From: Flavobacterium lacustre
Lineage (GTDB): Bacteria; Bacteroidota; Bacteroidia; Flavobacteriales; Flavobacteriaceae
Assembly: GCF_027474525.2 (NCBI RefSeq)
Contig: NZ_CP114882.2
Coordinates: 2,852,001 to 2,916,000 of the forward strand
Reading direction: 5' to 3'
Length of the DNA: 64,000 nucleotides
In this document: piece after piece, positions 1 to 8,546 of the stretch
Layout of the letters: each line of letters begins with the position of its first letter
How positions within the stretch are numbered: the first letter of the stretch is position 1
The notes under the pieces: model-generated
The model's input: the letters and a program-made list of their open reading frames with translations, nothing else
What the model was told of the DNA's origin: nothing
Database searches by the model: none
Position numbers and translations under genes: made by a program

Positions 1-1169
1 TTATTAGGTGAGGTTTGAAAGTTAAAATTAGAACTGGCATCTACCCAAGTTTTGTCGCTAAGGTTATATTTACCCGATAAATTATAGTTGTAAATATTCA
101 GTTTTGTATTTGGATTAATCCCTTTTTGATAGGTGTTAGAAACTGAAAATCGAATGTTTCCTTTATCGAATGTAGAAGCCAAAGCCAAGTTATTGGTAAC
201 TAGAAAACCATCTTCCATAAAGTTTTTGAAATTGTTTTTTCCTCTTGCCAACCAAGGTGTAGCAATAAGATTTCCTTCTGAATCTAATGGACTGTCATAT
301 TGTGTAATCAATTGCCCGTCAAATCGCGGTCCCCATTGATCATAATCAGCATCATTGATTCCGCCTCCTTTACCATCTTTAAAAGCATATTGCCCATAAG
401 ATCCAGGACCATAAGACGATTGTGTGTTAGGAATTGCATTAAAACCAGATTGAAATAAGGAATTATGATTGTATTCTACTACAAAACCTTTCCCGTTTTT
501 TGTCCCTCTTTTTGTAGTAATTTGTATAGCTCCGTTTCCTCCCACAGAACCGTATAATGCAGCCGCATTTGCTCCTTTTAGTACGTTAATACTTTCTATA
601 TCATCCGGACTGATGTTATAGGTGTCAGTACCTAACGGAACACCATCAACAACCACAAGTGGATTTTTTCCGCGTAAATATAATTTTGGACTACTAAAAA
701 ATTCTGATGAAGCCGCTACAGTCAAACCAGATACTTTACCCGAAAGTGAATTCATAACATTCGCATCTCTTCCTTTGGCTAAATTCCCTTCCACTTCTTG
801 AACGGAATATCCTAATTTCTTTTTTTCTTTCTTGATTCCCAAGGCAGTTACCACTACTTCATCTAAATTTTGAGAATCTGAAATCAAAACAATCACTGCT
901 GTTTTTTTATTAGCCGGATTAAAATCAACCGACAAATACCCCATGTAAGAAACCGTAAGAATCTCGTCTCCCTTTGGTAAATCAATTTCAAAGTTACCAT
1001 TCATGTCCGTGCCTACTCCAGTAGTTTTTCCTTTAATAAGGACTGTTGCGCCTGGCAGTGATACATTTTGTTCATCAACCACCTTACCCTTAAACGGGGT
1101 TGTTTGTGCAAAAATTAATGATGTCGTCAACATCAATAATAAATTCATTACAGTTTTCAAGTTTTTCAT
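1..1169 (-). CDS. SusC/RagA-family TonB-dependent outer-membrane receptor (N-terminal part, cut by window start)
   Basis: This gene reads leftwards and leaves the window, so only about 389 N-terminal residues are present. They begin with a signal peptide ending near LIFAQ. A carboxypeptidase-regulatory-like domain follows (residues about 22-100: FKGKVVDEQNVSLPGATV and GVGTDMNGNFEI). Next comes the SusC linker (LDEVVVTALGIKKEKKKLGY) and the plug domain (VNVMNSLSGKVSGLTV-like segment, then LVVVDGVPLG, then the SINVLKGANAAALYG stretch), and the start of the barrel. This is the standard SusC/RagA order. Such receptors import large nutrients with a SusD lipoprotein, which would lie outside the window. 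The start at 1169 is the ATG in front of the signal peptide. The substrate cannot be told. The 18-bp motif at 1282-1299, repeated upstream of the phosphoesterase gene, hints at joint regulation. Confidence 0.93.
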   Translation of the reverse strand, partial: MKNLKTVMNLLLMLTTSLIFAQTTPFKGKVVDEQNVSLPGATVLIKGKTTGVGTDMNGNFEIDLPKGDEILTVSYMGYLSVDFNPANKKTAVIVLISDSQNLDEVVVTALGIKKEKKKLGYSVQEVEGNLAKGRDANVMNSLSGKVSGLTVAASSEFFSSPKLYLRGKNPLVVVDGVPLGTDTYNISPDDIESINVLKGANAAALYGSVGGNGAIQITTKRGTKNGKGFVVEYNHNSLFQSGFNAIPNTQSSYGPGSYGQYAFKDGKGGGINDADYDQWGPRFDGQLITQYDSPLDSEGNLIATPWLARGKNNFKNFMEDGFLVTNNLALASTFDKGNIRFSVSNTYQKGINPNTKLNIYNYNLSGKYNLSDKTWVDASSNFNFQTSPN

Positions 1170-1281
1170 CAGATAATTAAATAGTTACTATTAGTAAATT
1201 TTACATCGCAAATTTGATGATTTATTTTACTATTAGTCAACTTTTCAATTTTAAGAAATCTTTAACATGAGTTCATTATTT

Positions 1282-1299
1282 CATCAATTAAATGTTATC
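1282..1299 (-). promoter_or_regulatory. Shared 18-bp upstream motif, copy 1 (in front of the SusC-type gene)
   Basis: Read on the minus strand the site is GATAACATTTAATTGATG. It matches 4436-4453 in 16 of 18 positions; only the two central bases differ. It lies about 115 bp upstream of the receptor start codon, and the other copy lies about 190 bp upstream of the phosphoesterase gene. Two intergenic copies facing the same way suggest a common transcription factor site; the factor is unknown. Confidence 0.45.
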
Positions 1300-1356
1300 T
1301 AATGTCAAAAAAAGGTTTACAAAATTGAAAATAGCATACGATAAAATGGAAATAAA

Positions 1357-1403
1357 CCAGCCAAACAAAATCATTCCTGATCGAAATAATCTTGTTTGGC
1401 TGG
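1357..1403 (-). terminator. Hairpin downstream of the phosphoesterase gene
   Basis: A perfect 12-bp inverted repeat (CCAGCCAAACAA with its complement) encloses a 23-nt loop, just past the stop codon of the gene at 1435. On the minus strand a T-rich stretch follows it. It probably ends the phosphoesterase transcript before the receptor gene, although the loop is long for a classical intrinsic terminator. Confidence 0.55.
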
Positions 1404-1434
1404 CGGTAAAGCAGGAATAATGATCAGACAGGTA

Positions 1435-4245
1435 CTACTGTTTTTTCTCCCTGTTTTCTAAACGGTTCGCATCTTGTTCTTTACTGTCCCGAAACATATC
1501 TTCAACATTATCAATTTTTGGAGACTCTTTGAGCGCTTTCCAATTGAATTTTTCATCAAATGGATCGAGTGCTTTTTGAGGATTAAAAATTCTGGAATCA
1601 ACATCCAATGCATTGTATGGCGCATAATTGGGTTTAGTGGTAAAAAGAGCACTCAAATCAGTTGCTCCGGCATCATATTGATTTAAATACGGCATTCCCA
1701 GAATATTCCAAAACGTTTTAAACAAACTGCCAAAACTGTAGTGTTGATGCCCTACATAATCTCTTTTTACCCAAGGAGAAATAACCATCAATATACTGCG
1801 ATGCGCATCAACATGATCGACTCCGTTTTGCGCATCATCTTCGGTGATGACAATCAACATATTTTTCCAATACGGCGTATGAGATAAATATTCTACAATT
1901 CGGCCTACAGCCAAATCATTATCGGCCATATAGCTTTCTCTAAAAGGATATCCGGCTTCAGGACGATCATCAGCGCCATGATCATTCGGAATAATAACCG
2001 TAGAAAATGGCGGCATAACTCCTTTGCCGTTCATCCATTTAGTATTAAATTCTTTGATGAACTGATCTATCCTAAATTGATCAGGTATAGCGGTATTATA
2101 AGTCGGATACATTTTTGAAGTCCTTTCGAATAAAGGTTCAGGCATTGGAAAATTAACATATTGTTGGATACCCGTGTATTTAAATTCAGCTTTGTATAAA
2201 GCCGGTTCAAACATAATGCTGAAACCAAAATTATAGAAGTCTACGGTATGACGGGCCAAATGATCCCACATCGACCCTGCTTCATTATAATCCTCCGGAT
2301 AAATAGCTCCCGCTGCTCCATTCATCCCAAAAACTCCGGGTGCTTTTGAGTCTTCTTTAAACTCACGGTTACCGCCATAACTGGCTGCTGTGGCAGTTTC
2401 GCACCATTCGTTAGGATAGGTATTGGTTAACCAACGGTGACCATCGGCTGAAACATCAGCATCTACATAAAAATTATCCGAAATACTAAATTGTCTGGCC
2501 AAAGCCAAATGGTTCGGCATAACTGTAGTATTCGCAATAGAATCCGTCTTTTTTCGGTTCGAAAAGGAAGCATTTTCACCATAACGTGCTAAGGTTGAAT
2601 CTCCGTTACCTTTCTTTAATTGTCCAAAAACTTCATCATAAGTTCTGTTCTCTTTGGAGATAAACACAATATGCTTTATCGGACTTTCTTGCGCTCCGGG
2701 ATACAACGGAATGGGATTATTTGCTCTGCTTTTAAAAACAGAATCCGTTACATTTGTGAATTGAAAGTTATTGGCAACCACCTGTTGGGTCATCTCCTGC
2801 AATTGTTCGTCTTTTGGGATTGTAACAATTTGAACCGTTCCTTTCATCAAAGAGCCAATGTAACTTCCTTCTGAACCCAACTGAAAAGCTGCTCCGCCAT
2901 TAGGACCACTTCCAAATCCTTTGGCATTGGCAATAATCAGTTTTTCGCCGTCCTTACTGACTTCGATTTTAGAAGGAAACCAAGCCGTTGGGATATGTCC
3001 CAAAACTTTTTGATCCGCTACAGTAATAACACCCACGGCATTTATTCCGGATTCCGCAACATACAAGCGCTTTTGATCAGGGCTCAAAGCCAAACCAAAA
3101 GGGATTACACCTCGAAATTGCTTTACTCTGCTATCGGGTTTCAACGCAATGGTATTAACCACGGCATCTTTGGAGATAGAAATAACCGAAATATTATCAT
3201 TGGTTCCATTACTGACAAAAACATAATCGTATGTCGCTACAATTGAGTTGGGACTGGAACCACCTACGGCAGGAATCCCTTCTACCAATGCACCTACTAA
3301 ATGTCCAGTTTTAATTTTGGCAGTAACTTTTGGCTGTAAAGCATCTTCAAGATTGATGGCAAATACCGAAAAAGCTTCTGCCGCATTCAGTTCACCTAAA
3401 CCTTTAATGGCTATAGAATCATTTTGGATTCCCGTTTGCATTTCTTTCGAACCATAGGCAAAAGCCGGATAACCAACTGATTTTATCTTAGCCTCTTTTT
3501 CGTTACTTTCTTTTATATAAGAATATTCAAACATGCCCACATTAGCAACATATACCTTTTTTTCGTCTGGTGACAAACAAATTCCAAACGGATAGCGCCC
3601 TACAGGAACAGAATGCATCAGCTTTTTGGTTTCGGTATTCAGAATTACCATCCTGAAACCTATTTGATCCACCGCATACAAGGTTTTCCCATCTTTAGAC
3701 AACTTCATATCACCAATATAACCATGACGATAATCAATAGATTCAGTACTGAAAGCACAATCTATAGAGTCTCTTTTTATTCCGGTTTGGGCATCAAATA
3801 AATATACTTTATTCTCTTGTCCGCCGGCAACATATATCGTTTTATTATCCGGAGCAATTGCTAAACCCATAAATACTGATGCCAATACGCCTTTATCTGT
3901 TGCTGGTCCGGGAGGAACTTGTTGCACATCGGGATGCTCCGATAAAAGATCCCGAATAATGGTAATCGATAAAGGATTCGTTCCTGAATTAGCCGTAACT
4001 GCAATTGTACCGTTCGGACTTAAAGTCAATCCGTAAGGATGCGGAGCGGTACTAATGTTTTTACCGGCTGGCGTAATAAAACGACCGTTGGGAATGACCG
4101 TTTTTCCGGTTTTATCAATTTTTGTTAATTGCTCTCCACTTGGTGAGGAAATGACCCACAATGGTTTTGTACTTAGAGTAGTGTTCTTAACACTACACGC
4201 TGCAAAAAGAAGGAGCAGTAACAGGAATCGAAGACTTGTTTTCAT
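1435..4245 (-). CDS. Lipoprotein with YncE-like beta-propeller and C-terminal phosphoesterase (PF04185-like) domain
   Basis: About 936 residues. The chosen ATG at 4245 is directly followed by a lipoprotein signal (LLLLLLFAAC, lipobox Cys); the upstream ATG at 4272 would add nine residues before the signal and is less likely. Residues about 30-480 form a YVTN/YncE-type beta-propeller with repeated blades such as PYGLTLSPNG, KTIYVAGGQENKV, PFGICLSPDEKKVYVAN and PFGLALSPDQKRLYVAE. Residues about 540-900 are a phosphoesterase/alkaline phosphatase-like domain: the ENRTYDEVFGQ motif, SADGHRWL, IIPNDHGADDRPE, and the metal-binding-like ITEDDAQNGVDHVDAHRS. This fused architecture is known in Bacteroidota as a bifunctional YncE/alkaline phosphatase family protein. 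It should act on the cell surface or in the periplasm, hydrolysing a phosphoester that cannot be named from sequence. It is transcribed towards the TonB receptor gene. Confidence 0.9.
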   Translation of the reverse strand: MKTSLRFLLLLLLFAACSVKNTTLSTKPLWVISSPSGEQLTKIDKTGKTVIPNGRFITPAGKNISTAPHPYGLTLSPNGTIAVTANSGTNPLSITIIRDLLSEHPDVQQVPPGPATDKGVLASVFMGLAIAPDNKTIYVAGGQENKVYLFDAQTGIKRDSIDCAFSTESIDYRHGYIGDMKLSKDGKTLYAVDQIGFRMVILNTETKKLMHSVPVGRYPFGICLSPDEKKVYVANVGMFEYSYIKESNEKEAKIKSVGYPAFAYGSKEMQTGIQNDSIAIKGLGELNAAEAFSVFAINLEDALQPKVTAKIKTGHLVGALVEGIPAVGGSSPNSIVATYDYVFVSNGTNDNISVISISKDAVVNTIALKPDSRVKQFRGVIPFGLALSPDQKRLYVAESGINAVGVITVADQKVLGHIPTAWFPSKIEVSKDGEKLIIANAKGFGSGPNGGAAFQLGSEGSYIGSLMKGTVQIVTIPKDEQLQEMTQQVVANNFQFTNVTDSVFKSRANNPIPLYPGAQESPIKHIVFISKENRTYDEVFGQLKKGNGDSTLARYGENASFSNRKKTDSIANTTVMPNHLALARQFSISDNFYVDADVSADGHRWLTNTYPNEWCETATAASYGGNREFKEDSKAPGVFGMNGAAGAIYPEDYNEAGSMWDHLARHTVDFYNFGFSIMFEPALYKAEFKYTGIQQYVNFPMPEPLFERTSKMYPTYNTAIPDQFRIDQFIKEFNTKWMNGKGVMPPFSTVIIPNDHGADDRPEAGYPFRESYMADNDLAVGRIVEYLSHTPYWKNMLIVITEDDAQNGVDHVDAHRSILMVISPWVKRDYVGHQHYSFGSLFKTFWNILGMPYLNQYDAGATDLSALFTTKPNYAPYNALDVDSRIFNPQKALDPFDEKFNWKALKESPKIDNVEDMFRDSKEQDANRLENREKKQ

Positions 4246-4435
4246 GATTTTAAACTCGTTTATTTTATACACTATTTAATCACTGTAATTTATAAAAAAA
4301 CTACAACAGCATCCATAAATAAAAATTCAAAGTTCTGATAAACAAATACCTAAAGATACTTATTTTGACTTATTGAATTTCTATTGCAATGACTAACAAA
4401 TGTAAACGATTTGAAACATTTTATGATGCTTTAAA

Positions 4436-4453
4436 CATCAATCTAATGTTATC
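4436..4453 (-). promoter_or_regulatory. Shared 18-bp upstream motif, copy 2 (in front of the phosphoesterase gene)
   Basis: On the minus strand it reads GATAACATTAGATTGATG, 16 of 18 identical to 1282-1299. It lies in the 457-bp gap between the phosphoesterase start and the chrB-like gene. The rest of that gap holds no convincing gene, only a 25-codon stop-to-stop lysine-rich stretch at 4542-4618 on the minus strand. Confidence 0.45.
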
Positions 4454-4702
4454 ATACCGTTAGACAACTGTTTTATGACAAGTAACTATTTAAAGAATCC
4501 CGAAAGATTTTCATCTGATGAGGCTTTTTTTAAACAATAAATTATTTTTTATTCTTCTTATTTTTGTTTGCTTTAGCCATAGCTTTCTGTTTAGCGATTT
4601 CTTCACACAACTTAATTCTTTACTTTCTCAAATAGAAAAAAGGGAAATTAGTGCTAATTTTAAACTCTGGATTTTAGTATCAAATTAAAGACACCGTATT
4701 TT

Positions 4703-5454
4703 ATGAAATGGATTACTAGAGAAAGACCTAAAATTGACCGATTGGCCTGTCCTTGGCTGATAAAAAATTTTGTAGACAAAGAAGCCGAATTCATATACGT
4801 CCCATTCGATGAGGTTTGTGAAAAAGCAAAAGAATTAGATGCCATTCCTTTTGATATCCCTAATGTTGAGTTTACGCATTATAACGAACAAAGTACGTTT
4901 GACTATATCATAAAAAAGTACAAAATAGAGGATTCCGCCATTTTGATTATGGCTGATATCATTCGTGGTGCAGATACTGACAGGCATGATATGGCAAAAG
5001 AATCGGCTGGACTTTGGGCGATTTCAGCTGGATTGTCCCATAACATTACAGACGACTATAAACTATTAGAAACAGGAATGGTTATCTACGAGGCACTATA
5101 CAGTTGGGCCAAATATTTATACCAACAAAATCATTTACAAAATAGTCCGTTTGAAAACTTGTTACATGAGGTATACAACAAATTTTTAAAGGATAAAAAG
5201 ACCACCACTAAGAAAACGCCTGCTTGGGTCAAAGATTTAAAAGAGATTATTCAAGACCAAATAGACACTCAATTTACTTTCGACCTAAAAAAGATTTCAA
5301 CTGATTTAGAGCTTAATCCTTCCTATTTATCAAGAGAGTTTTCCAAATATTTTGAGGACCTCAATTTTGGTGACTATGTTAGAAAATTACGAATCGAAAA
5401 AGCAATTACCCTTATTCAAAATTCAACCTATACTCTTACCGAAATAGCCTATAT
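4703..5454 (+). pseudogene. ChrB-domain/AraC-type regulator fusion, 5' part, interrupted by IS21-type element
   Basis: Residues 1-140 match the chromate-resistance ChrB C-terminal family (KWITRERPKIDRLACPWLI, then ADIIRGADTDRHDMAKESAGLWAI in the middle). After a linker, residues about 175-251 are the first part of an AraC-type helix-turn-helix domain (FTFDLKKISTDLELNPSYLSREFSKYF, LRIEKAITLIQNSTYTLTEIAYI). The reading frame then enters the insertion sequence at 5455 and ends at 5518 with about 21 foreign residues, so the second HTH helix pair is lost. The intact protein was probably a chromate- or metal-responsive regulator with AraC-type DNA binding. A degraded tail remains at 8067-8144. The truncated product could still fold as a ChrB domain, but full DNA binding is unlikely. 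Confidence 0.8.
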
Positions 5455-5526
5455 TGGAAAAACCGGTCAAATTGACCACCACTTTCCAGTTCAAATTGAC
5501 CACCTGATTTTGGTGTAAATTGACCA
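5455..5526 (+). repeat. IS21 left end with three subterminal repeats
   Basis: Three copies of a core like CAAATTGACCACC occur about 20 bp apart, near 5467, 5491 and 5515; the last ends in GACCATT. Multiple terminal repeats of this kind are the transposase-binding sites of IS21 elements. They match the inverted copies at 7950-8051. Confidence 0.8.
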
Positions 5527-5587
5527 TTAAAAACTACTGACTTTTTCATGTTGTTAGAACCATACATTCGTTAAAAAAATACGGATT

Positions 5588-7135
5588 ATGGCAAACAAAA
5601 TAACAGACATGAGTAAAATTAGAAAAGTAATTAAATTCTATTGCAATGGAAAAAGCAAGTTATTTATAAGTAGCTACTTATCCCTTTCCAGAAACACGGT
5701 AAAGAAGTATATTTCTTTATTTGAAGTCCTAGAATTAAGCATTGAAATAATTAATGAAAAAACAGATGCCGAACTAGAACTTTTGTTTTCACACACTACC
5801 GTGGAATCAATTAATCCCAAATTACAGACACTCCACAATTTTTTTCCTAAAATGGAGCGGGAACTAAAAAAAGTTGGAGTTACCATACAACACATGTGGG
5901 AGCAATATATTGCCGTAAACCCTGATGGCTACAGAAGTTCACAATTTAGCCATCATTACAAAATATGGGGTAAACGGGTCAATCCAGTAATGCATATGAA
6001 TCACAAAGCCGGTGATAAAATGTATGTGGATTATGCTGGAAAAACACTCTCCTTTATTGATAAAGATACGGGTGAAATCAAGGAAGTGCAGTTTTTTGTA
6101 GCCATATTGGGAGCTAGTCAATACACCTATGCCGAAGCTTCCATGAGCCAACAAAAAGAAGATTTTGTTGCTTCGGTAGAAAATGCCATGCGTTTTTTTG
6201 AAGGCACTCCTGCGGCAATTGTTCCAGATAATTTAAAATCTGCAGTAATAAAAAGCAGTCGTTTTGAACCGACAATCAATGAAACCTTGGCTGATTTAGC
6301 GGAACATTACGAAACTACAATCTTGCCCGCCAGAGCCTATAAACCAAGAGACAAGTCATTGGTTGAAGGAGCTGTCAAGATATTGTACCGAAGGATTTAT
6401 GTAAATCTAAATGAAAACAAATTCTTTAGCCTTGAAGAATTAAACCAGCAGATATGGGATTTATTAGACACTCATAATAACCGAAAACTCACAGGGCGCC
6501 CTTACTCTCGTTTGGAATTGTTTTTAGAAGACGAGAAACAAAAACTGCGCCCATTACCACAAGAACGCTTTGAAATCAAATACCAATCCTTTGCAACGGT
6601 GATGCAAAATGGACATGTTCAATTAAGTCAGGACAAAAATTACTATAGCGTTCCGTATCAATACGTAAAGAAAAAAGCGAAACTGCTGTATACCAAATCA
6701 ACGGTAGAGATTTATTATAAATACAATCGGATAGCTGTCCACACACGAAATTACAAACCTTATATCTATACCACAATCCCGGAACATCTGGCCAGTACGC
6801 ATCAATTTGTAGCCCAGTGGAGCGCTGCCCGCTTCATTGATTGGGCAAGCAGTATTGACGAGTCGGTAGGAGAATATATTATGCAGATAATCGAAAGCAG
6901 AAACCATCCTGAACAGGCTTATAAAAGTTGTTTGGGAATACTGAACTTCGAGAAAAAGGTAGGCAAGCAACGATTAATAAATGCCTGCAAGCGGGCACTT
7001 GATTTTAAAATTTACAATTTTAAGACGATACAGAACATTTTGGAAAATAACCTAGACCATATTGATTTTGAACAGGAACAGGAGCAGGAACTCCCGAGCC
7101 ACGGTAACATAAGAGGAAAACATTATTACAACTAA
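5588..7135 (+). CDS. istA: IS21-family transposase IstA
   Basis: 515 residues. The N-terminus has a helix-turn-helix (about residues 5-45: KIRKVIKFYCNGKSKLFIS then LSRNTVKKYI). The catalytic RNase H-like core carries the expected acidic residues: Asp in MYVDYAGKTLSF (about 147), Asp in AAIVPDNLKSAV (about 217), and Glu in KSLVEGAVKILYRRIY (about 258). The C-terminal half is the usual IS21 Mu-transposase-like beta-barrel and tail. Length is normal for the family and the frame is intact, so the element may still be active. It is followed after 16 bp by istB. The ATG at 5588 precedes a typical IstA N-terminus. Confidence 0.95.
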   Translation: MANKITDMSKIRKVIKFYCNGKSKLFISSYLSLSRNTVKKYISLFEVLELSIEIINEKTDAELELLFSHTTVESINPKLQTLHNFFPKMERELKKVGVTIQHMWEQYIAVNPDGYRSSQFSHHYKIWGKRVNPVMHMNHKAGDKMYVDYAGKTLSFIDKDTGEIKEVQFFVAILGASQYTYAEASMSQQKEDFVASVENAMRFFEGTPAAIVPDNLKSAVIKSSRFEPTINETLADLAEHYETTILPARAYKPRDKSLVEGAVKILYRRIYVNLNENKFFSLEELNQQIWDLLDTHNNRKLTGRPYSRLELFLEDEKQKLRPLPQERFEIKYQSFATVMQNGHVQLSQDKNYYSVPYQYVKKKAKLLYTKSTVEIYYKYNRIAVHTRNYKPYIYTTIPEHLASTHQFVAQWSAARFIDWASSIDESVGEYIMQIIESRNHPEQAYKSCLGILNFEKKVGKQRLINACKRALDFKIYNFKTIQNILENNLDHIDFEQEQEQELPSHGNIRGKHYYN

Positions 7136-7151
7136 ATTAAATCTTGAAAAC

Positions 7152-7889
7152 ATGAATGAATCCACAGTAACAAAAATGAAACAGATGAAGCTTTATGGCA
7201 TGTTCAATGCTTTTAAAACAGCCATTGAGAGCGGAAAAACAGACCATTACACACTCGATCAGTTTGTATCGATGATTATTGATGCAGAATGGGACGAAAG
7301 GCACAATCGTCGTATTGAACGCAGTATCAAGAATGCCCGATTCCATTACAAATCAAATATTGAAAGTGTCAATTTTGATGTATCGCGTAATCTTGACAGA
7401 AACATGGTACTGCGTCTGGCAGAATGCGAATTTGTAGAAAAAAACGAAAACATTTTAATCACTGGAAGTACAGGTGTAGGCAAAAGTTATTTAGGCACTG
7501 CGTTAGGTTATCAAGCCTGTATACAGGGTTTTAAAGTAAGTTATTTTAACACTTCGAAGTTGTTTGCTAAATTAAAAATGGCCAAAGCAGATGGTTCTTA
7601 CCTCAGGGAACTTGCCAAAATAGAAAGGCAAGACGTCATTATATTGGATGATTTTGGACTCCAGGCATTGGATAGTCATAACCGAATTACCCTTTTGGAA
7701 ATCATTGAAGACAGGCATAATAATGGTTCCATAATCGTGACATCACAAATCCCGGTGCAAGGATGGTATGACATCATTGGAGAAAAAACCATAGCTGACG
7801 CGATTCTGGACAGACTTATACATCAATCCCACCGACTCGAATTACATGGCGAATCTATGAGAAAGAAAAGAGGCATAAACAAAGGGTAA
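7152..7889 (+). CDS. istB: IS21-family helper ATPase IstB
   Basis: 245 residues. This is the AAA+ ATPase that assists IstA in target selection. The N-terminal helical domain (residues 1-95) is followed by Walker A GSTGVGKS at residues 105-112, Walker B VIILDDFG near 155-162, a sensor-like IIVTSQIPVQGWYD, and the C-terminal ILDRLIHQSHRLELHGESMR typical of IstB. The frame is complete. It sits 16 bp after istA, in the same transcription unit and inside the element. Confidence 0.95.
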   Translation: MNESTVTKMKQMKLYGMFNAFKTAIESGKTDHYTLDQFVSMIIDAEWDERHNRRIERSIKNARFHYKSNIESVNFDVSRNLDRNMVLRLAECEFVEKNENILITGSTGVGKSYLGTALGYQACIQGFKVSYFNTSKLFAKLKMAKADGSYLRELAKIERQDVIILDDFGLQALDSHNRITLLEIIEDRHNNGSIIVTSQIPVQGWYDIIGEKTIADAILDRLIHQSHRLELHGESMRKKRGINKG

Positions 7890-7949
7890 TATTTTAAGTA
7901 TATTTGAATACTAATTAACAGATGAAAAAAAGTAGTTTTTAATGAAAAA

Positions 7950-8051
7950 TGGAGGTGGTCATTTTGCTCCGGAATTAGGTGGTCATTTTGAATTGGAATC
8001 AGGTGGTCACTTTAAATTGGAATTGGGTGGTCAATATCACTGGAATTTGCA
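7950..8051 (-). repeat. IS21 right end with four subterminal repeats
   Basis: Four copies of the core GGTGGTCA followed by an AT-rich stretch (near 7956, 7980, 8004 and 8027) form the inverted counterpart of the left end. The outermost copy runs into TATCACTGGAATTTGCA at 8051. A reading frame from 7942 across these repeats into flanking DNA is an artefact of their regular spacing. Confidence 0.8.
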
Positions 8052-8066
8052 TCCAACTGCTGCTAA

Positions 8067-8144
8067 AGCCAATCCGATATTTCGAAGCACTTTAAAAAAC
8101 TTCGGACTGGGAGCTTTCACTCTTTTGATTATATTCATAATTAA
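8067..8144 (+). pseudogene. Degraded 3' remnant of the interrupted AraC-type domain
   Basis: Right after the insertion sequence, the frame starting at 8067 reads SQSDISKHFKKLRTGSFHSF and ends in a TAA at 8142-8144. The pattern xSQSxxSKxFKKxxGxS is what follows the first helix pair in AraC-family DNA-binding domains, exactly the part missing from the frame at 4703-5454. A TAA stop at 8064 separates it from the preceding residues, so the tail is already decaying. The assignment rests on a short stretch. Confidence 0.5.
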
Positions 8145-8149
8145 ATTTA

Positions 8150-8545
8150 TTAAGATTGAACAATTAATAAGACACTTTCGTTACGCTCCAAAGCTTTGTA
8201 AACTAAACTTTTTAAAGAAACAAAAGCGTGTCGAGATTGAAGACCCAAGCCGGGTCCGGAAAGTTTCGTCACCGGAGCAATACAACCTTTCAATTCCTTT
8301 TGGGCATTATTGGCCGGATGAAACAAAATAAAACGTCTGTCTATTACGTCAACTAGTTCAATATGCCATTGAAATTTGCGGCTATACCGCTTTCTCAATA
8401 AATACTTCCCCTCCGGGATACAGGAAACCTTTTTCTCATTATTGATCCAAGGCAATTCAATTGTACTACAAATGAATTTACCTTCACAATCGAGTTTTCC
8501 GTTAGTTCCATCAGGGAAATAAGTTCTGGATAGCACTAAAACCAT
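8150..8545 (-). CDS. DUF5675 family protein
   Basis: 131 residues, no signal peptide. The sequence has the DUF5675 hallmarks: VLSRTYFPDGTNGKL, CSTIELPWINNEKKVSCIPEGKY, RRFILFHPANNAQKELKGCIAP, and GLGLQSRHAF near the C-terminus. Members occur in phage-like and Bacteroidota accessory loci; the biochemical role is not established. It follows the 251-residue gene by one base, so the two are co-transcribed. Its 3' end lies six bases from the broken AraC remnant, which means the IS-damaged region borders this pair. Confidence 0.8.
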   Translation of the reverse strand: MVLVLSRTYFPDGTNGKLDCEGKFICSTIELPWINNEKKVSCIPEGKYLLRKRYSRKFQWHIELVDVIDRRFILFHPANNAQKELKGCIAPVTKLSGPGLGLQSRHAFVSLKSLVYKALERNESVLLIVQS

Positions 8546-8546
8546 A

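Larger units (their letters stand above)
5455..8051 (+). mobile_element. Complete IS21-family insertion sequence (about 2.6 kb)
   Basis: The element contains istA and istB in tandem and is bounded by related inverted ends. The left end starts TGGAAAAACCGGTCAAATTG; the right end read inwards starts TGCAAATTCCAGTGATATTG, with 16 of these 20 positions identical, and both continue into GACC. The terminal TG agrees with IS21 elements. Inside both ends lie several spaced copies of the core AATTGACCACC (three left, four right). No clear target duplication flanks it: the left neighbour ends CCTATAT and the right begins TCCAACT. A small adjacent deletion may therefore have followed insertion. Exact ends are inferred from the end alignment. 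Confidence 0.88.

Noticed and set aside
4542..4618. Minus-strand lysine-rich stretch (25 codons, ends KANKNKKNKK) in the chrB-phosphoesterase gap
   Set aside because: It looks like the tail of a small basic protein but has an in-frame stop directly upstream and no convincing start, so it is at most a relic.
7942..8331. Open frame of 129 codons over the IS right end and flanking DNA
   Set aside because: The repeated GGHFxLE pattern comes from the regular subterminal repeats of the element, and the frame then crosses the broken AraC remnant and the 3' end of the DUF5675 gene.
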